The translations under genes were made by a program, and so were the position numbers. From Candidatus Saccharicenans sp. (GTDB lineage: Bacteria; Acidobacteriota; Aminicenantia; Aminicenantales; Saccharicenantaceae): DNA of 7,426 nt. The notes under the pieces are model-generated. The model was not told the origin of the DNA. It did not search any database and saw only the letters and a program-made list of their open reading frames with translations. Positions 1-7,426 of this stretch are shown one piece after another. Location of the stretch: positions 5,975 through 13,400 of the forward strand of contig JANLGB010000020.1 of assembly GCA_024653405.1 (NCBI GenBank), read 5' to 3'. Position 1 is the stretch's first letter; every line of letters begins with the position of its first letter.

Positions 1-1782
<1,782 letters not shown>

Positions 1783-1847
1783 TCACTAACCAATCTGGAA
1801 TTATGATTTTCGGCCTGGAGTAGAGATATTCGCCAAGGCCAGGTTGA

Positions 1848-1881
1848 GGCTCATGGTCCTATTGGCCATGGCCATCGAGCC
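1848..1881. repeat. Imperfect inverted repeat enclosing a 12-bp palindrome
   Basis: GGCTCATGG (1848-1856) can pair with CCATcGAGCC (1872-1881), a 9-bp stem with one bulged C and a 15-nt loop. Overlapping its right half is the perfect palindrome TGGCCATGGCCA (1863-1874). It could be a protein-binding site or RNA fold in the region upstream of the beta-galactosidase; no T-tract follows on either strand, so it does not look like a terminator. Confidence 0.35.
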
Positions 1882-1920
1882 GTGGCTGGAGATAATTTAA
1901 GGTGCAACCTGACTCTCTTC

Positions 1921-1963
1921 CGGTTTAACCGAGGGCGAATTGTGATTGGGGAGAATTAAACCG
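1921..1963. repeat. Inverted pair of CGGTTTAA octamers
   Basis: CGGTTTAA at 1921-1928 and its reverse complement TTAAACCG at 1956-1963 form 8-bp arms around 27 nt. The left copy also sits in a short palindrome, CGGTT-T-AACCG (1921-1931). A third copy, in the plus orientation, is at 2261-2268. AACCGAG also recurs at 1927, 1959 and 2051. Confidence 0.4.
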
Positions 1964-2548
1964 AGTCGAGTTGACTTCGTGTCCACAGGCCGGAATAGGA
2001 GAGCTGCCCGGGCCGTTACTATCCAGGCGGGCCAAAATATTAAAACCGCTAACCGAGGGATATACCTGAAACAATAGCCGCTTTAGAATCATTAAACGGT
2101 CCAAACCAGAGCTGGGCCCAGGACCTGAAAAATAATCCTTTTTCATCTGTCAGTTCAAAACCCGGCCCAATGTGGCCAACGACAAACTGCAGAATCAGAT
2201 AATTGATTCCACCCGAGATGATAAATTAAAGATGACTTGGAGTTAGGCACAGCGTCGAGCCGGTTTAAAGGTTACGGGGAATTCACCATCTGGAAAGACA
2301 GGCCTGCCAACGTTGCTGGCCAGAGATTTGCTGGCCGGGCGTTGATAACTTATTTAGCCCGGACCAAAGCGACTTATACTCAGGCTGAAGTCACTGGGAT
2401 AGCTGACCCTGTTCTGGGCCTGAAGGAAGGCGCTGGATAGTAAAATAAAAATAAACATAACGGGAAGGGAAGGCAAAAGGCTTGATTATTTTCATTCCAA
2501 CCTCTCCACTTAAATACTGGGCAGGGCAATTCTTGCTGTCGACGTTCT

Positions 2549-2590
2549 AAAAGATTTGCCCCCGCAGGCTTCTCTGCCTGAGACCGGGGC
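2549..2590 (-). terminator. Probable intrinsic terminator of the nucleotidyltransferase gene
   Basis: Read on the minus strand, 6 nt after the stop codon comes GCCCCG-gtct-CAGGC, a 6-nt loop, then GCCTG-CGGGGGC. The inner 5-bp stem (2565-2569 with 2576-2580) stacks on an outer CCCCG/CGGGG stem with a 4-nt bulge. It is followed by AAA and TCTTTT (2549-2554). The position is right for a terminator; the bulge and the interrupted T-tract make it imperfect. Confidence 0.45.
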
Positions 2591-2596
2591 TATCTC

Positions 2597-3517
2597 TTAT
2601 TCCCAGAGCTTCTGGGGGTAGCGGCCGGATTGGATAAGTTGCCCGATGCCAGCCTGGACCCAGGGACGGTCTTCCTGGTAGGTGACGCCGTACCACTGGT
2701 CCTCGGTGGTCAGAACCCGGACTCTGGCCTTTTTCTCCCGGGAAAGAGCACCGACCACTTCCGGGATGTAGAACTCGGACTTGCTCAGATTGGTAGCCGG
2801 GTTAGTCAGAAAGTTCTGGAAACGGATTTCCAGTTCGTCAAAGATGCTCGGGGTCAGTCCGAAAATGTTCATGGAGGCAATATCGTCAGGGGAGAGGGGC
2901 TGCCAGGTCTGACCATCCTCGGTATACCTGATGCCGTCGGCGAATTTCTGAACTTTGGTTCGCTCGCGCAGGTCGAGCAGGTAGCCGTCTTCGGATATTC
3001 GGCAGATGCCTCGGGCCACATGCCCATGCTCGGATAGAGTATTTCCGAGCCGGTAGCCGACCAGGGCGTAGTTATAATGACTGGGCTCGTCCTTAACCTT
3101 CCTCATGTAATCGGCCAGCTTCTTTATGGCTTCGTAGCCGTAGAAATCGTCGGCGTTGATGACCAGGAAATTCCCAGCGACCGCGGAACAACAGAGAAGG
3201 ACAGCCTGGCCAGTCCCCCAGGGCTTGACCCGGTCTTCGGGAATCTTGAAACCCGGTGGCAGAGCCATATTCATTTCCTGGAAAACATAAGAAACCTGGA
3301 AATGCTTCTCAGCCTGGTGACCTATCTTTTCCTTGAAAACTTTTTCCAGGTCGCGGCGGATGATAAAAACCACATTCTCAATCCCTGCTCGATGAGCATC
3401 GAACAGGGAGTAGTCTATGATGAGTTCGCCGTTGGGCCCGACCGGGTCAACCTGTTTCAGACCGCCGTACCGGCTACCAATGCCGGCAGCCATTATGACC
3501 AGGGTCAATTTCTCCAT
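2597..3517 (-). CDS. Sugar-phosphate nucleotidyltransferase-like protein (NTP_transferase family)
   Basis: Protein of 306 residues with the GT-A-type NTP_transferase fold, a family that couples NTPs to sugar phosphates to give NDP-sugars; cytoplasmic. Seen: the N-terminal nucleotide-binding loop MAAGIGSRYGGLKQ (9-22) followed by DPVGPNGE (24-31), KPWGTGQAV (98-106), the metal-binding-type NADDFYG (121-127), EHGHVARG (163-170), SMNIFG (215-220), FYIPEVV (249-255) and WYGVTYQEDRPWV (275-287). The GGLKQ form differs from GalU and RmlA signatures, so the sugar and nucleotide are not assignable. An upstream in-frame ATG at 3547 would add 10 residues, but the ATG at 3517 is preferred because GAGGTG lies 6 nt before it and the protein then begins directly with the first beta strand. 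No kinase or glycosyltransferase partner is adjacent, so the context does not reveal the pathway. Confidence 0.85.
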   Translation of the reverse strand: MEKLTLVIMAAGIGSRYGGLKQVDPVGPNGELIIDYSLFDAHRAGIENVVFIIRRDLEKVFKEKIGHQAEKHFQVSYVFQEMNMALPPGFKIPEDRVKPWGTGQAVLLCCSAVAGNFLVINADDFYGYEAIKKLADYMRKVKDEPSHYNYALVGYRLGNTLSEHGHVARGICRISEDGYLLDLRERTKVQKFADGIRYTEDGQTWQPLSPDDIASMNIFGLTPSIFDELEIRFQNFLTNPATNLSKSEFYIPEVVGALSREKKARVRVLTTEDQWYGVTYQEDRPWVQAGIGQLIQSGRYPQKLWE

Positions 3518-3523
3518 ATCCTC

Positions 3524-3530
3524 ACCTCTT
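3524..3530 (-). promoter_or_regulatory. Ribosome binding site that decides the nucleotidyltransferase start
   Basis: On the minus strand AAGAGGT ends 6 nt before the ATG at 3517. The alternative ATG at 3547 has no comparable motif and would place this purine-rich run inside the gene. Confidence 0.65.
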
Positions 3531-3554
3531 AACAGGATGTTTACCACAAAATTA

Positions 3555-3583
3555 AGGCCAGAAAAAGTGGCAATATTTGGCCT
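3555..3583. repeat. AGGCCA/TGGCCT inverted repeat in the divergent intergenic region
   Basis: AGGCCA (3555-3560) and TGGCCT (3578-3583) are inverted with 17 nt between them. The site lies between the two divergent starts and just upstream of the hslV promoter, a position suited to a regulator. The arms are only 6 bp, so chance is quite possible. Confidence 0.25.
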
Positions 3584-3593
3584 GTCCCCTGTT

Positions 3594-3623
3594 CTTACAC
3601 CCAGGCGGCTTTTGTTGTATAAT
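3594..3623 (+). promoter_or_regulatory. Sigma-70-type promoter of the hslV operon
   Basis: A perfect TATAAT (3618-3623) is preceded at 18 nt by CTTACA (3594-3599), a 4/6 match to TTGACA. Transcription would begin near 3630, leaving a leader of about 17 nt that contains the hslV ribosome binding site. I saw no heat-shock sigma-32-like pattern, so expression looks housekeeping. Confidence 0.65.
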
Positions 3624-3632
3624 CAAGGCATA

Positions 3633-3640
3633 AAAGGTGA
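3633..3640 (+). promoter_or_regulatory. Ribosome binding site of hslV
   Basis: AAAGGTGA ends 6 nt before the ATG at 3647. It supports a start that leaves a four-residue propeptide in front of the catalytic Thr. Confidence 0.7.
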
Positions 3641-3646
3641 ACAATC

Positions 3647-4174
3647 ATGATCAAGTCGACCACAGTCCTCTGTATCAGGCATAAAGGACGGGTGGTTATG
3701 GCTGGCGACGGCCAGGTAACCATGAGCCAGACGGTGCTCAAGTCCACCGCTCAGAAAGTCCGGCGCCTTTATAAGGGCCAGGTTCTGGCCGGTTTTGCCG
3801 GGGCTACTTCCGACGCCTTTGCCCTTTTTGCCCGCTTTGAGGCCAAGCTGGAAGAATACCGGGGAAACCTGTCGCGGGCAGCCATCGAGCTGGCCAAGGA
3901 CTGGCGCCTGGACAAGTCGTTACGCCAGCTGGATGCTTTGCTGATCGTGGCCGATGCCGGGAATACCTTTCTTATTTCCGGGACGGGCGATGTGGTTGAA
4001 CCGGACGACGGGCTAACCGCAGTCGGTTCGGGCGGTCCCTATGCTCTGGCCGCGGCCCGGGCCCTGGTCAAACACACCGAGCTTTCAGCCCGGGAAATCG
4101 CCCTGGAGGCCCTGAGAATTGCTTCGGAAATCTGCGTTTATACCAACGATAATTTTACTATTGAGGAACTTTAA
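3647..4174 (+). CDS. hslV: ATP-dependent protease peptidase subunit HslV (ClpQ)
   Basis: Proteolytic subunit of the cytoplasmic HslUV protease; two hexameric rings form a chamber in which an N-terminal threonine cleaves unfolded substrates fed in by HslU. The protein is 175 residues, normal for the family. It begins MIKS-TT, so removal of four residues would expose Thr5 as mature Thr1. With that numbering the other catalytic residues fall exactly where expected: Asp21 (mature 17) in GDGQVT, Lys37 (mature 33) in QKVRR, and Ser128 (mature 124) in GSGGPY. Other family hallmarks are [11 protein letters not shown] (48-58), ELAKDWR (81-87) and the C-terminal [11 protein letters not shown]. It is the first gene of the operon, and its TAA overlaps the ATG of hslU by one base, implying coupled translation and balanced subunit supply. 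Confidence 0.98.
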   Translation: MIKSTTVLCIRHKGRVVMAGDGQVTMSQTVLKSTAQKVRRLYKGQVLAGFAGATSDAFALFARFEAKLEEYRGNLSRAAIELAKDWRLDKSLRQLDALLIVADAGNTFLISGTGDVVEPDDGLTAVGSGGPYALAAARALVKHTELSAREIALEALRIASEICVYTNDNFTIEEL

Positions 4175-5586
4175 TGGCCATCGAACTTGAAGGCAAAATC
4201 ATCCGGGAAGACCGGCTGGTTTTCGGAGAATCGGAAGGAGAGCTCACCCCCCAGCAAATCGTGGCCGAGCTCGATAAGTACATAATCGGCCAGAAGGCGG
4301 CCAAGAAAGCCGTGGCCATTGCTCTGAGAAATCGCTTCCGTCGGCGCAAGCTGCCGCCCGAGCTGGCTGATGAAATAGCTCCCAAGAATATCCTGATGAT
4401 AGGCCCGACCGGCGTCGGTAAGACCGAAATCTCCCGCCGCCTGGCCAAGCTAACCTCTTCGCCCTTTCTTAAGATAGAAGCCAGCCGCTTTACCGAGGTC
4501 GGTTACGTCGGCCGAGATGTGGAATCGATGATCCGCGACCTGGTACGGATTGCCGTGGACATGGTTAAACAGGAGAAGGTCAAGGAAATCGAAGCCAAGG
4601 CCATGGCCAATGTCGAGGAAAAGTTGCTGGACCTGCTCCTGCCCGGCCGGCCGCTGGCCAACCGTCGCAAGGAACCGGCCGCAGTGGATGAAGAGCAGAA
4701 AGAGATGCAGCGCACCCGGGATCGCCTCCGCCGCCAGTTGCGGGCCGGCCAGCTCGAAGACAGGGTGGTGGAAATCGAGGTCACGGAAAAACCGGCTCCG
4801 CCCTTTGAATTTATCAGCAGCAACGGCTTTGAAGAAATAGGAATTCAAATCCAGGAAATACTGCCGGGCATGTTCGGGGGAAAGACCAAAAAACGCCGGG
4901 TGAAGATCAAGGAAGCCCGGGAGATTCTCCTGGAAGACGAAGAGAAAAGGCTGGTCGACATGGACCAGGTGGCCCGCCTGGCCATAGAGAGAGTGGAACA
5001 GTCGGGCATCATTTTCCTGGACGAACTGGATAAAGTCGCTGGCCGGGAATCCGGAGTTGGGCCAGATGTCAGCCGGGAAGGGGTCCAGCGAGACCTCCTG
5101 CCCATCATTGAAGGAACCACCGTCTCTACCCGCTTCGGGCTGGTCCGAACCGACCATATTTTGTTCATAGCCGCTGGGGCCTTTCACGTGACCAAGCCCT
5201 CGGACTTGATTCCCGAAATCCAGGGACGTTTCCCCATCAGAGTCGAGCTATCACCCCTGACCAAGGAAGATTTTATCCGCATCCTGACCGAAACCGAAAA
5301 CGCTTTGATCAAACAATACAAGGCGCTGCTGGCCACCGAAGGGGTGGAGGTGGAATTCGCTCCAGAAGCCATAGAAGAAATCGCGGCCATTGCCGAGAAG
5401 GTGAACGAGGAAGCTGAGAATATCGGAGCCCGGAGGCTGCACACGGTGATGGAGAAGGTGATGGAGGAAATTTCCTATGAAGCTCCTAACCTGGCCGAGC
5501 GAAAGATAGTCATTACCAGGGAATATGTCCAGAAACAGCTCAGCGAAATTCTCAAGGATCAGGACCTGAGAAAATTCATCCTGTGA
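4174..5586 (+). CDS. hslU: ATP-dependent protease ATPase subunit HslU (ClpY)
   Basis: AAA+ unfoldase that caps HslV, unfolds substrates using ATP and threads them into the peptidase chamber. The protein is 470 residues (E. coli: 443). Seen: family start motif [17 protein letters not shown] (24-40), Walker A GPTGVGKT (77-84), pore loop GYVGRD (110-115), a charged I-domain from about 115 to 245, Walker B FLDELDK (281-287), [15 protein letters not shown] (303-317), the arginine-finger segment GRFPIRVEL (351-359), sensor-2 GARRL (418-422), and the C-terminal tail LRKFIL that docks between HslV subunits. About 20 residues precede the usual N-terminal motif. The start is supported by GAGGAA 5 nt upstream and the TAATG junction with hslV, and no other ATG occurs before residue 75, so the extension appears real. 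Confidence 0.98.
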   Translation: MAIELEGKIIREDRLVFGESEGELTPQQIVAELDKYIIGQKAAKKAVAIALRNRFRRRKLPPELADEIAPKNILMIGPTGVGKTEISRRLAKLTSSPFLKIEASRFTEVGYVGRDVESMIRDLVRIAVDMVKQEKVKEIEAKAMANVEEKLLDLLLPGRPLANRRKEPAAVDEEQKEMQRTRDRLRRQLRAGQLEDRVVEIEVTEKPAPPFEFISSNGFEEIGIQIQEILPGMFGGKTKKRRVKIKEAREILLEDEEKRLVDMDQVARLAIERVEQSGIIFLDELDKVAGRESGVGPDVSREGVQRDLLPIIEGTTVSTRFGLVRTDHILFIAAGAFHVTKPSDLIPEIQGRFPIRVELSPLTKEDFIRILTETENALIKQYKALLATEGVEVEFAPEAIEEIAAIAEKVNEEAENIGARRLHTVMEKVMEEISYEAPNLAERKIVITREYVQKQLSEILKDQDLRKFIL

Positions 5587-6644
5587 TGAAGAAAAATGTC
5601 CCGCTACTGGCTGCCGGCCTGCTAATTTTCTTGCTCTCCTTTTTTAACTCCGGCTGCGGCCATAAGGGTCAGCTGCAGGAACCCGTCCCCAGAAAACCCC
5701 AGGCGGTCAAGGATTTAAGAATAGTCCAGCAGGGGGCGAAGCTCATTTTCACCTGGAGTGGCCCCCTGAGCTACCTGAGCGGGGCTCCGCTGGAGATTTC
5801 CCGGGTGGAAATAAGGGTCCTGGAGATAAAAGGAGAAGAAACTTTAGAAAAAAAGTCTCCGGCTTTTTTCCTGAAATATTCCAGGCCGCTGTCTGAGCTC
5901 CAAATCGGGCGGCTGGAAACCGGATTGAACCGGGCCCGGCTCAGCCTTGACCTGAATAAAGCGGTCGGCCGGAAGTTTCTTTTCGGCCTGCAGGTCAGGG
6001 GCAAAAAAGGGGGCTGGTCAGAAATTTCCAACCTGGTGGAAATTCAGCCGGAAGTGCTGCCTTCAGCCCCGGTCGGCCTGCGGGCTGAAGTTAGCCAGGA
6101 CCGAATACTTCTTTGTTGGCAAGCGCCGGCTTCTCACCTTGATGGTCAACCGCTTACAGAAAAAATTTATTATAACCTCTATCGGGCGGAAAACGGGGAT
6201 TTTATCCTGCTGACCCACCGGCCCCTCGAAGAAACGGTTTTTGCCGACCGGGATTTTTCCTTCGGCCGGAGCTACCGCTACCTGGTGCGGGCAGCCAAAG
6301 TCAGGGGCGGGGAATTAAGGGAGGGCGCTGACTCGGAAATTCTGGAGGTCAAGGCCGAGGACGTTTTCCCGCCCGAGGCTCCGGACGGGGTCAGGGCGGT
6401 ACTGGGAGAAGAAGGGGTGGCTCTTTCCTGGCTTCCTAATTCGGAAAAAGACCTGGCCGGTTACCGGGTTTACCGCTGGCGGGAAGGTGAAACCGGGCCT
6501 GTCCTCCTCACTTCGGACCACCTGACCATCCCCGTTTTTCTCGACAGGTCGGTTGAAAAGCAGGCTCTCTATGTTTATTCTATAAGGGCGGTGGATAAGT
6601 CCGGCAACGAGAGTCCACCGGCAAAAATTCAGGTCAAGACTTGA
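5586..6644 (+). CDS. Predicted lipoprotein with three fibronectin type III-like domains
   Basis: Unrecognised family of 352 residues. Seen: lysines at 2-3, a hydrophobic segment 6-20, then NSGC with Cys24 as probable lipidation site (Asn at -3 makes a non-ideal lipobox), so a membrane-anchored protein facing the periplasm is inferred. The mature start CGHKGQLQEP resembles the CGxKGPL opening of LptM/YifL-type small lipoproteins. The rest reads as three Fn3-like beta-sandwich modules, about 38-155, 157-258 and 262-352, each with a Trp in strand B (FTWSGP, LCWQAP, LSWLPN) and the last two with Tyr-rich strands (YNLYRAE, YRVYRW, YVYSIRAVDKSGNESPP). No catalytic motif is visible; binding or scaffolding is likely. 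The ATG at 5586 overlaps the hslU stop by one base (TGATG). A GTG at 5583 would add one residue and is less attractive. No clear Shine-Dalgarno exists, so translation probably depends on coupling to hslU. Confidence 0.8.
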   Translation: MKKNVPLLAAGLLIFLLSFFNSGCGHKGQLQEPVPRKPQAVKDLRIVQQGAKLIFTWSGPLSYLSGAPLEISRVEIRVLEIKGEETLEKKSPAFFLKYSRPLSELQIGRLETGLNRARLSLDLNKAVGRKFLFGLQVRGKKGGWSEISNLVEIQPEVLPSAPVGLRAEVSQDRILLCWQAPASHLDGQPLTEKIYYNLYRAENGDFILLTHRPLEETVFADRDFSFGRSYRYLVRAAKVRGGELREGADSEILEVKAEDVFPPEAPDGVRAVLGEEGVALSWLPNSEKDLAGYRVYRWREGETGPVLLTSDHLTIPVFLDRSVEKQALYVYSIRAVDKSGNESPPAKIQVKT

Positions 6645-6647
6645 AAA

Positions 6648-7421
6648 ATGAAGATTTACCGTTTCCGCTACCGAAAGAAAATACTTTACGGGCTGTTGAA
6701 GGAAGAGGTGCTTTTTCCGGTCAGGGGTTCTATTTTCAGGAATTTCAAGATTCTGGAAAGTCCTATTCCCATTTCCGAAGTGACTCTGCTGCCTCCAGTT
6801 TGCCCCTCGAAAATTGTCTGCATCGGGAGGAATTACCGTGAACATGCCGAGGAGCTGGGTAATCCCGTCCCGCCAGAACCCCTGCTTTTCCTCAAACCGC
6901 CCAGCGCCATCATCGGCCCGCTTCAGGCCATAATCTACCCGGAGGTTTCCCAGAGGGTGGATTACGAGGGGGAGCTGGCCGTTATCATAAAGAAGAAAGC
7001 CTGCAATTTGTCCGACGACAGCAACTGGCAGGAATACGTCCTGGGCTATACCTGCTTCAACGACGTCACTGCCAGGGACCTGCAGCTTAAAGACGTTCAA
7101 TTCACCCGGGCCAAATCCTTTGATACTTTTGCGGCTATTGGCCCCTGCCTGGTGACGGACCTGGATCCTGGAGCCGTCCAGTTAAAAACTTTTCTCAACG
7201 GGAAGCTGGTTCAATCCGGCAATACCCGCAACCTGATTTTCCCAGTTCCCTTTCTCATCCGCTACCTCTCACGGATCATGACCCTGGAGCCGGGCGATGT
7301 CATCGCCACCGGCACCCCGGCCGGAGTCGGGCCGATGCAGCCTGGGGATCGGGTGGATGTTCAGATTGAGGGCATCGGAACGCTTTCAAATTTCGTTAAG
7401 AAAATAGAGCCAAGGAGGTAG
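6648..7421 (+). CDS. Fumarylacetoacetate hydrolase (FAH) family protein, Rv2993c/FAHD1-like
   Basis: Metal-dependent enzyme of the FAH superfamily, whose members cleave or isomerise beta-diketo/acylpyruvate-type acids (acylpyruvate hydrolase, oxaloacetate decarboxylase, 2-hydroxyhepta-2,4-diene-1,7-dioate isomerase). The 257 residues comprise a small N-terminal domain (1-50, DUF2437-like) and the FAH fold. Seen: GRNYREHAEEL (60-70) with lid residues His66 and Glu69, FLKPPSA (81-87), metal ligands Glu107 and Glu109 in DYEGELAVI, Asp139 in NDVTARDLQ, then RAKSFDTF (154-161) and GDVIATGTPAGVG (216-228). All catalytic landmarks are intact. The start lies 3 nt after the lipoprotein stop without a strong Shine-Dalgarno, so it belongs to the same transcript. 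No aromatic-degradation genes are adjacent, which favours a housekeeping role such as oxaloacetate or acylpyruvate clearance; the exact substrate cannot be read from sequence. Confidence 0.93.
   Translation: MKIYRFRYRKKILYGLLKEEVLFPVRGSIFRNFKILESPIPISEVTLLPPVCPSKIVCIGRNYREHAEELGNPVPPEPLLFLKPPSAIIGPLQAIIYPEVSQRVDYEGELAVIIKKKACNLSDDSNWQEYVLGYTCFNDVTARDLQLKDVQFTRAKSFDTFAAIGPCLVTDLDPGAVQLKTFLNGKLVQSGNTRNLIFPVPFLIRYLSRIMTLEPGDVIATGTPAGVGPMQPGDRVDVQIEGIGTLSNFVKKIEPRR
7412..7418 (+). promoter_or_regulatory. Strong Shine-Dalgarno for the next operon gene
   Basis: AAGGAGG overlaps the last codons of the FAH-family gene and lies 4 nt before an ATG at 7423. A consensus ribosome binding site at the very end of a gene is strong evidence that the operon continues. 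Confidence 0.7.
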
Positions 7422-7422
7422 G

Positions 7423-7426
7423 ATGA
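7423..7426 (+). CDS. First bases of a further operon gene, cut by the window edge
   Basis: ATG at 7423-7425, one base after the preceding TAG and 4 nt after AAGGAGG. Only the start codon and one base are visible, so nothing can be said about the product. Confidence 0.5.

Noticed and set aside
1925..2146. 73-codon minus-strand open frame in the long gap
   Set aside because: Composition is Gly/Pro/Ser-rich without recognisable motif, and there is no supporting Shine-Dalgarno; it may be chance.
2237..2440. 67-codon plus-strand open frame in the long gap
   Set aside because: Starts with TTG without a Shine-Dalgarno. The segment LITYLARTKATYTQAEV vaguely recalls the C-terminal helix region of REP-associated transposases, but the match is too weak to call a remnant.
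3517..3547. Longer nucleotidyltransferase starting at the ATG at 3547
   Set aside because: The added ten residues precede the first beta strand, and the best Shine-Dalgarno (3524-3530) lies inside this extension, pointing to the ATG at 3517.
4450..5187. 245-codon minus-strand open frame
   Set aside because: Fully antisense to hslU, whose protein is conserved throughout; typical shadow of a GC-rich gene.
5583..5585. GTG start of the lipoprotein with a 4-nt overlap
   Set aside because: The directly following ATG at 5586 is a stronger start and gives the same TGATG-style coupling as the hslV-hslU junction.
6315..7100. 261-codon minus-strand open frame
   Set aside because: Spans the antisense of both the lipoprotein C-terminus and the FAH-family gene, whose catalytic motifs are intact on the plus strand.

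Overview
This is an ordinary bacterial chromosomal segment, moderately GC-rich by eye (not counted). It carries five recognisable genes, two of them (secreted beta-galactosidase, nucleotidyltransferase) on the minus strand and three or more on the plus strand. Secreted GH2 beta-galactosidase, HslUV protease, an Fn3-domain lipoprotein and a FAH-family hydrolase together suggest a Gram-negative-type, sugar-degrading bacterium. My best guess is an Acidobacteriota/Aminicenantota-like or deltaproteobacterial-like lineage, but this is an impression from gene style and no marker gene here settles it.

Layout. Positions 1-1674 (minus) hold the N-terminal 558 codons of a LacZ-type GH2 beta-galactosidase with a signal peptide; its C-terminal half lies outside the window. 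Positions 1675-2596 are a gap of about 920 bp with no convincing gene, but with several inverted repeats and a thrice-occurring octamer. Positions 2597-3517 (minus) encode a sugar-nucleotidyltransferase-like protein, followed on its own strand by a probable hairpin terminator. Positions 3518-3646 form a divergent intergenic region with a good sigma-70-type promoter reading rightward.

From 3647 to the right edge runs one tightly packed operon: hslV, hslU, an Fn3 lipoprotein, a FAH-family hydrolase, and the first bases of another gene at 7423. The first two junctions are 1-nt stop/start overlaps (TAATG, TGATG), the third is a 3-nt gap, and the last has a strong Shine-Dalgarno inside the end of the preceding gene.

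How the genes work together. HslV and HslU form the ATP-dependent two-component protease and carry all expected catalytic residues. The lipoprotein and hydrolase share their transcript, but no functional link to proteolysis is evident. The beta-galactosidase would cleave beta-galactosides outside the cytoplasm; the nucleotidyltransferase may activate a sugar phosphate, though its substrate cannot be read from sequence. I found no CRISPR array, tRNA, rRNA, insertion sequence or clearly new defence or mobile system. The more unusual points are the lipoprotein's LptM-like start, the HslU N-terminal extension and the repeat motif in the long gap.
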